Shown here piece by piece: positions 63,755-64,000 of a stretch of DNA of 64,000 bases. This stretch comes from Stutzerimonas stutzeri (GTDB lineage: Bacteria > Pseudomonadota > Gammaproteobacteria > Pseudomonadales > Pseudomonadaceae). Under the pieces are notes generated by a model that was not told where the DNA came from, ran no database searches, and was given only the letters and a program-made list of their open reading frames with translations. Positions within the stretch are counted from its first letter, which is position 1. Each line of letters starts with the position of its first letter. The stretch spans positions 1 to 64,000 of the forward strand of contig NZ_JAMOIC010000021.1 of NCBI RefSeq assembly GCF_024448895.1. Direction: 5' to 3'. The translations under genes were made by a program, and so were the position numbers.

Positions 63755-64000
63755 TCAGAGTTGGCTGCCGCCGATCAGCAGCAAGGGCAGGCCGAAGAAC
63801 ACCCCACCAATGTACGCGCCGACGTACAGCTTGCTGCGCTGTGCCAGGTCGGCCAGAAAGTTGGCGATGGCCGGTGGAACGCCGCGCAGAAACGGCAGCA
63901 CGTAGATGATGGTGATACCGAACAGGTTGAACAGCAGGTGTACCAGTGCGATCTGCATGGCCAGTTCCGCCGTAGGTCCGGCAATGGCGGTAGCGGCCAG
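63755..64000 (-). CDS. Na/Pi cotransporter family protein, 3' part
   Basis: The frame is open to the right window edge and ends at 63755, so only about 81 C-terminal residues are seen. They run AIAGPTAELAMQIALVHLLFNLFGITIIYVLPFL and end with two further hydrophobic segments, like the second half of the NptA/YjbB phosphate symporter family, in which a conserved LAHLLFN stretch follows the last repeat. The assignment rests on this fragment alone; the start lies outside the window. Confidence 0.6.
   Translation of the reverse strand: MAATAIAGPTAELAMQIALVHLLFNLFGITIIYVLPFLRGVPPAIANFLADLAQRSKLYVGAYIGGVFFGLPLLLIGGSQL

Overview
The window is a piece of a high-GC gammaproteobacterial chromosome. Gene order (lptF, DUF4398 lipoprotein gene, ppc, adk, tsaB), the protein sequences and the Pseudomonas-type REP repeats all point to Pseudomonas or the closely related Stutzerimonas (P. 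stutzeri) group. I see no phage, integrase, transposase, CRISPR array, rRNA or tRNA. Both ends cut neighbouring units: a terminator hairpin of an upstream gene at the left, and the 3' end of a Na/Pi cotransporter gene at the right.

Layout. 0-7.5 kb: DUF1206 membrane protein, an orphan Tat-exported multicopper oxidase, tadA, an ABC ATPase overlapping argF (tandem 21-bp ArgR-like repeats upstream), grxD, the iron store pair bfr/bfd with a Fur box, and a YaeQ protein. 7.5-12.8 kb: a 5-oxoproline (pyroglutamate) utilisation operon pxpA-pxpB-pxpC-DUF1445-NRAMP-like transporter on the minus strand, with a divergent MarR-type regulator and two palindromes between them. 12.8-23.7 kb: recJ, an orphan molybdopterin oxidoreductase, a REP-bounded intergenic block, an old yellow enzyme, a DUF533 protein, prfB with its programmed +1 frameshift, lysS and a DUF1704 (QEGLA) protein. 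23.7-36.6 kb: a catabolic island, with a three-gene TRAP transporter diverging from a plus-strand operon of thioesterase, ACAD10/11-type acyl-CoA dehydrogenase, SDR, APH-type kinase, SurE phosphatase, acyl-CoA ligase, class II aldolase and 2-hydroxyacid dehydrogenase; a second acyl-CoA ligase faces it. 36.9-49.2 kb: mostly housekeeping genes (lptF, ppc, adk, tsaB, rsmJ, an HPF-like ribosome factor, an IMPase-family phosphatase) and small conserved proteins. 49.2-49.5 kb: a tandem array of REP elements. 49.6-64 kb: DUF3597, a complete RND efflux operon (MFP-RND-OMF), an MscS channel, a 28-residue membrane protein, a TauE/SafE permease, a CAP-domain protein, a SpoIIAA-like protein, a PilJ-sensor chemoreceptor, ppiC and a phosphate-related operon.

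The most interesting part is the 27.1-35.0 kb operon. The kinase and the dehydrogenase correspond to the two catalytic halves of mammalian ACAD10/ACAD11 and to LvaA/LvaC of levulinate catabolism, which handle 4-hydroxyacyl-CoAs through a phosphorylated intermediate. Here they are translationally coupled to a SurE phosphatase and an acyl-CoA ligase, a combination I do not recognise as a described pathway. A second point is the NRAMP-related protein of the pxp operon, which lacks the family's metal-binding motifs and may carry an organic substrate.
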